A stretch of 5,785 bases of DNA from Candidatus Methanomarinus sp. HR1. GTDB taxonomy: Archaea; Halobacteriota; Methanosarcinia; Methanosarcinales; Methanocomedenaceae. The notes below the pieces were generated by a model. The model did not search any database, had not been told where the DNA came from, and saw only the letters and a list, made by a program, of their open reading frames with translations. The position numbers and the translations under genes were made by a program. Within the stretch, counting starts at the first letter, position 1. Each line of letters opens with the position of its first letter. This document shows, piece by piece, positions 5,731-5,785 of this stretch. Location of the stretch: the NCBI GenBank assembly GCA_002926195.1, contig MZXQ01000146.1:2114-7898 (forward strand). The letters are read 5' to 3'.

Positions 5731-5785
5731 TTTCTCTGAACTGTCTCTTTATTACTCAATGAATAACCAGTAGACGGAATTAACC

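Noticed and set aside
1..5785. CRISPR array, tRNA, rRNA, insertion sequence, attachment site or phage/defence cassette
   Set aside because: I looked for spaced repeats, tRNA-like clover leaves, transposase or integrase motifs and terminal inverted repeats, and saw none; all genes look like chromosomal housekeeping or envelope genes.

Overview
The window looks archaeal, most likely a methanogen or methane-oxidising relative of the Methanosarcinales. Five things point that way: a Pth2-type (not bacterial Pth1-type) peptidyl-tRNA hydrolase; a COG1361-like surface protein next to a MacB-type ABC transporter and a YIP1 protein; a small 2[4Fe-4S] ferredoxin; an SIS protein resembling archaeal 6-phospho-3-hexuloisomerase; and an archaeal-style TATA box. 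The lineage is inferred from gene content and was not checked by any search. The window is almost fully coding. There is no rRNA, tRNA, CRISPR array, insertion sequence or phage gene, and no non-coding stretch above 300 bases.

Positions 29-3712, plus strand: one tight gene cluster. A LolD/MacB-type ATPase, a secreted and membrane-anchored beta-sandwich protein, and a MacB/FtsX-type permease are joined by ATGA stop/start overlaps. A five-helix YIP1 protein follows after 22 bases, and a small ferredoxin comes last. The first four genes probably form one envelope machine: ATPase and permease as the motor, the anchored surface protein as an extracytoplasmic partner where bacteria would have MacA, and YIP1 as a membrane accessory. 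The substrate cannot be read from the sequence. The ferredoxin is probably co-transcribed, but its functional link is unclear, and so is its start codon.

Positions 3713-3743: a short convergent gap with a weak inverted repeat.

Positions 3744-5661, minus strand: a second operon, transcribed from right to left. It encodes a 394-residue protein with two SIS (sugar-phosphate isomerase-like) domains, a 127-residue uncharacterised protein with a basic amphipathic N-terminus and a probable small beta-barrel, and Pth2. The genes are 9 bases apart and then overlap by 8. Positions 5662-5785 hold the promoter of this operon, with a good TATA box and ribosome binding site.

The points most worth a second look are the divergent tandem-SIS protein, the uncharacterised protein between it and pth2, the MacA-less transporter module, and the ferredoxin whose best-placed start codon reads ATA.
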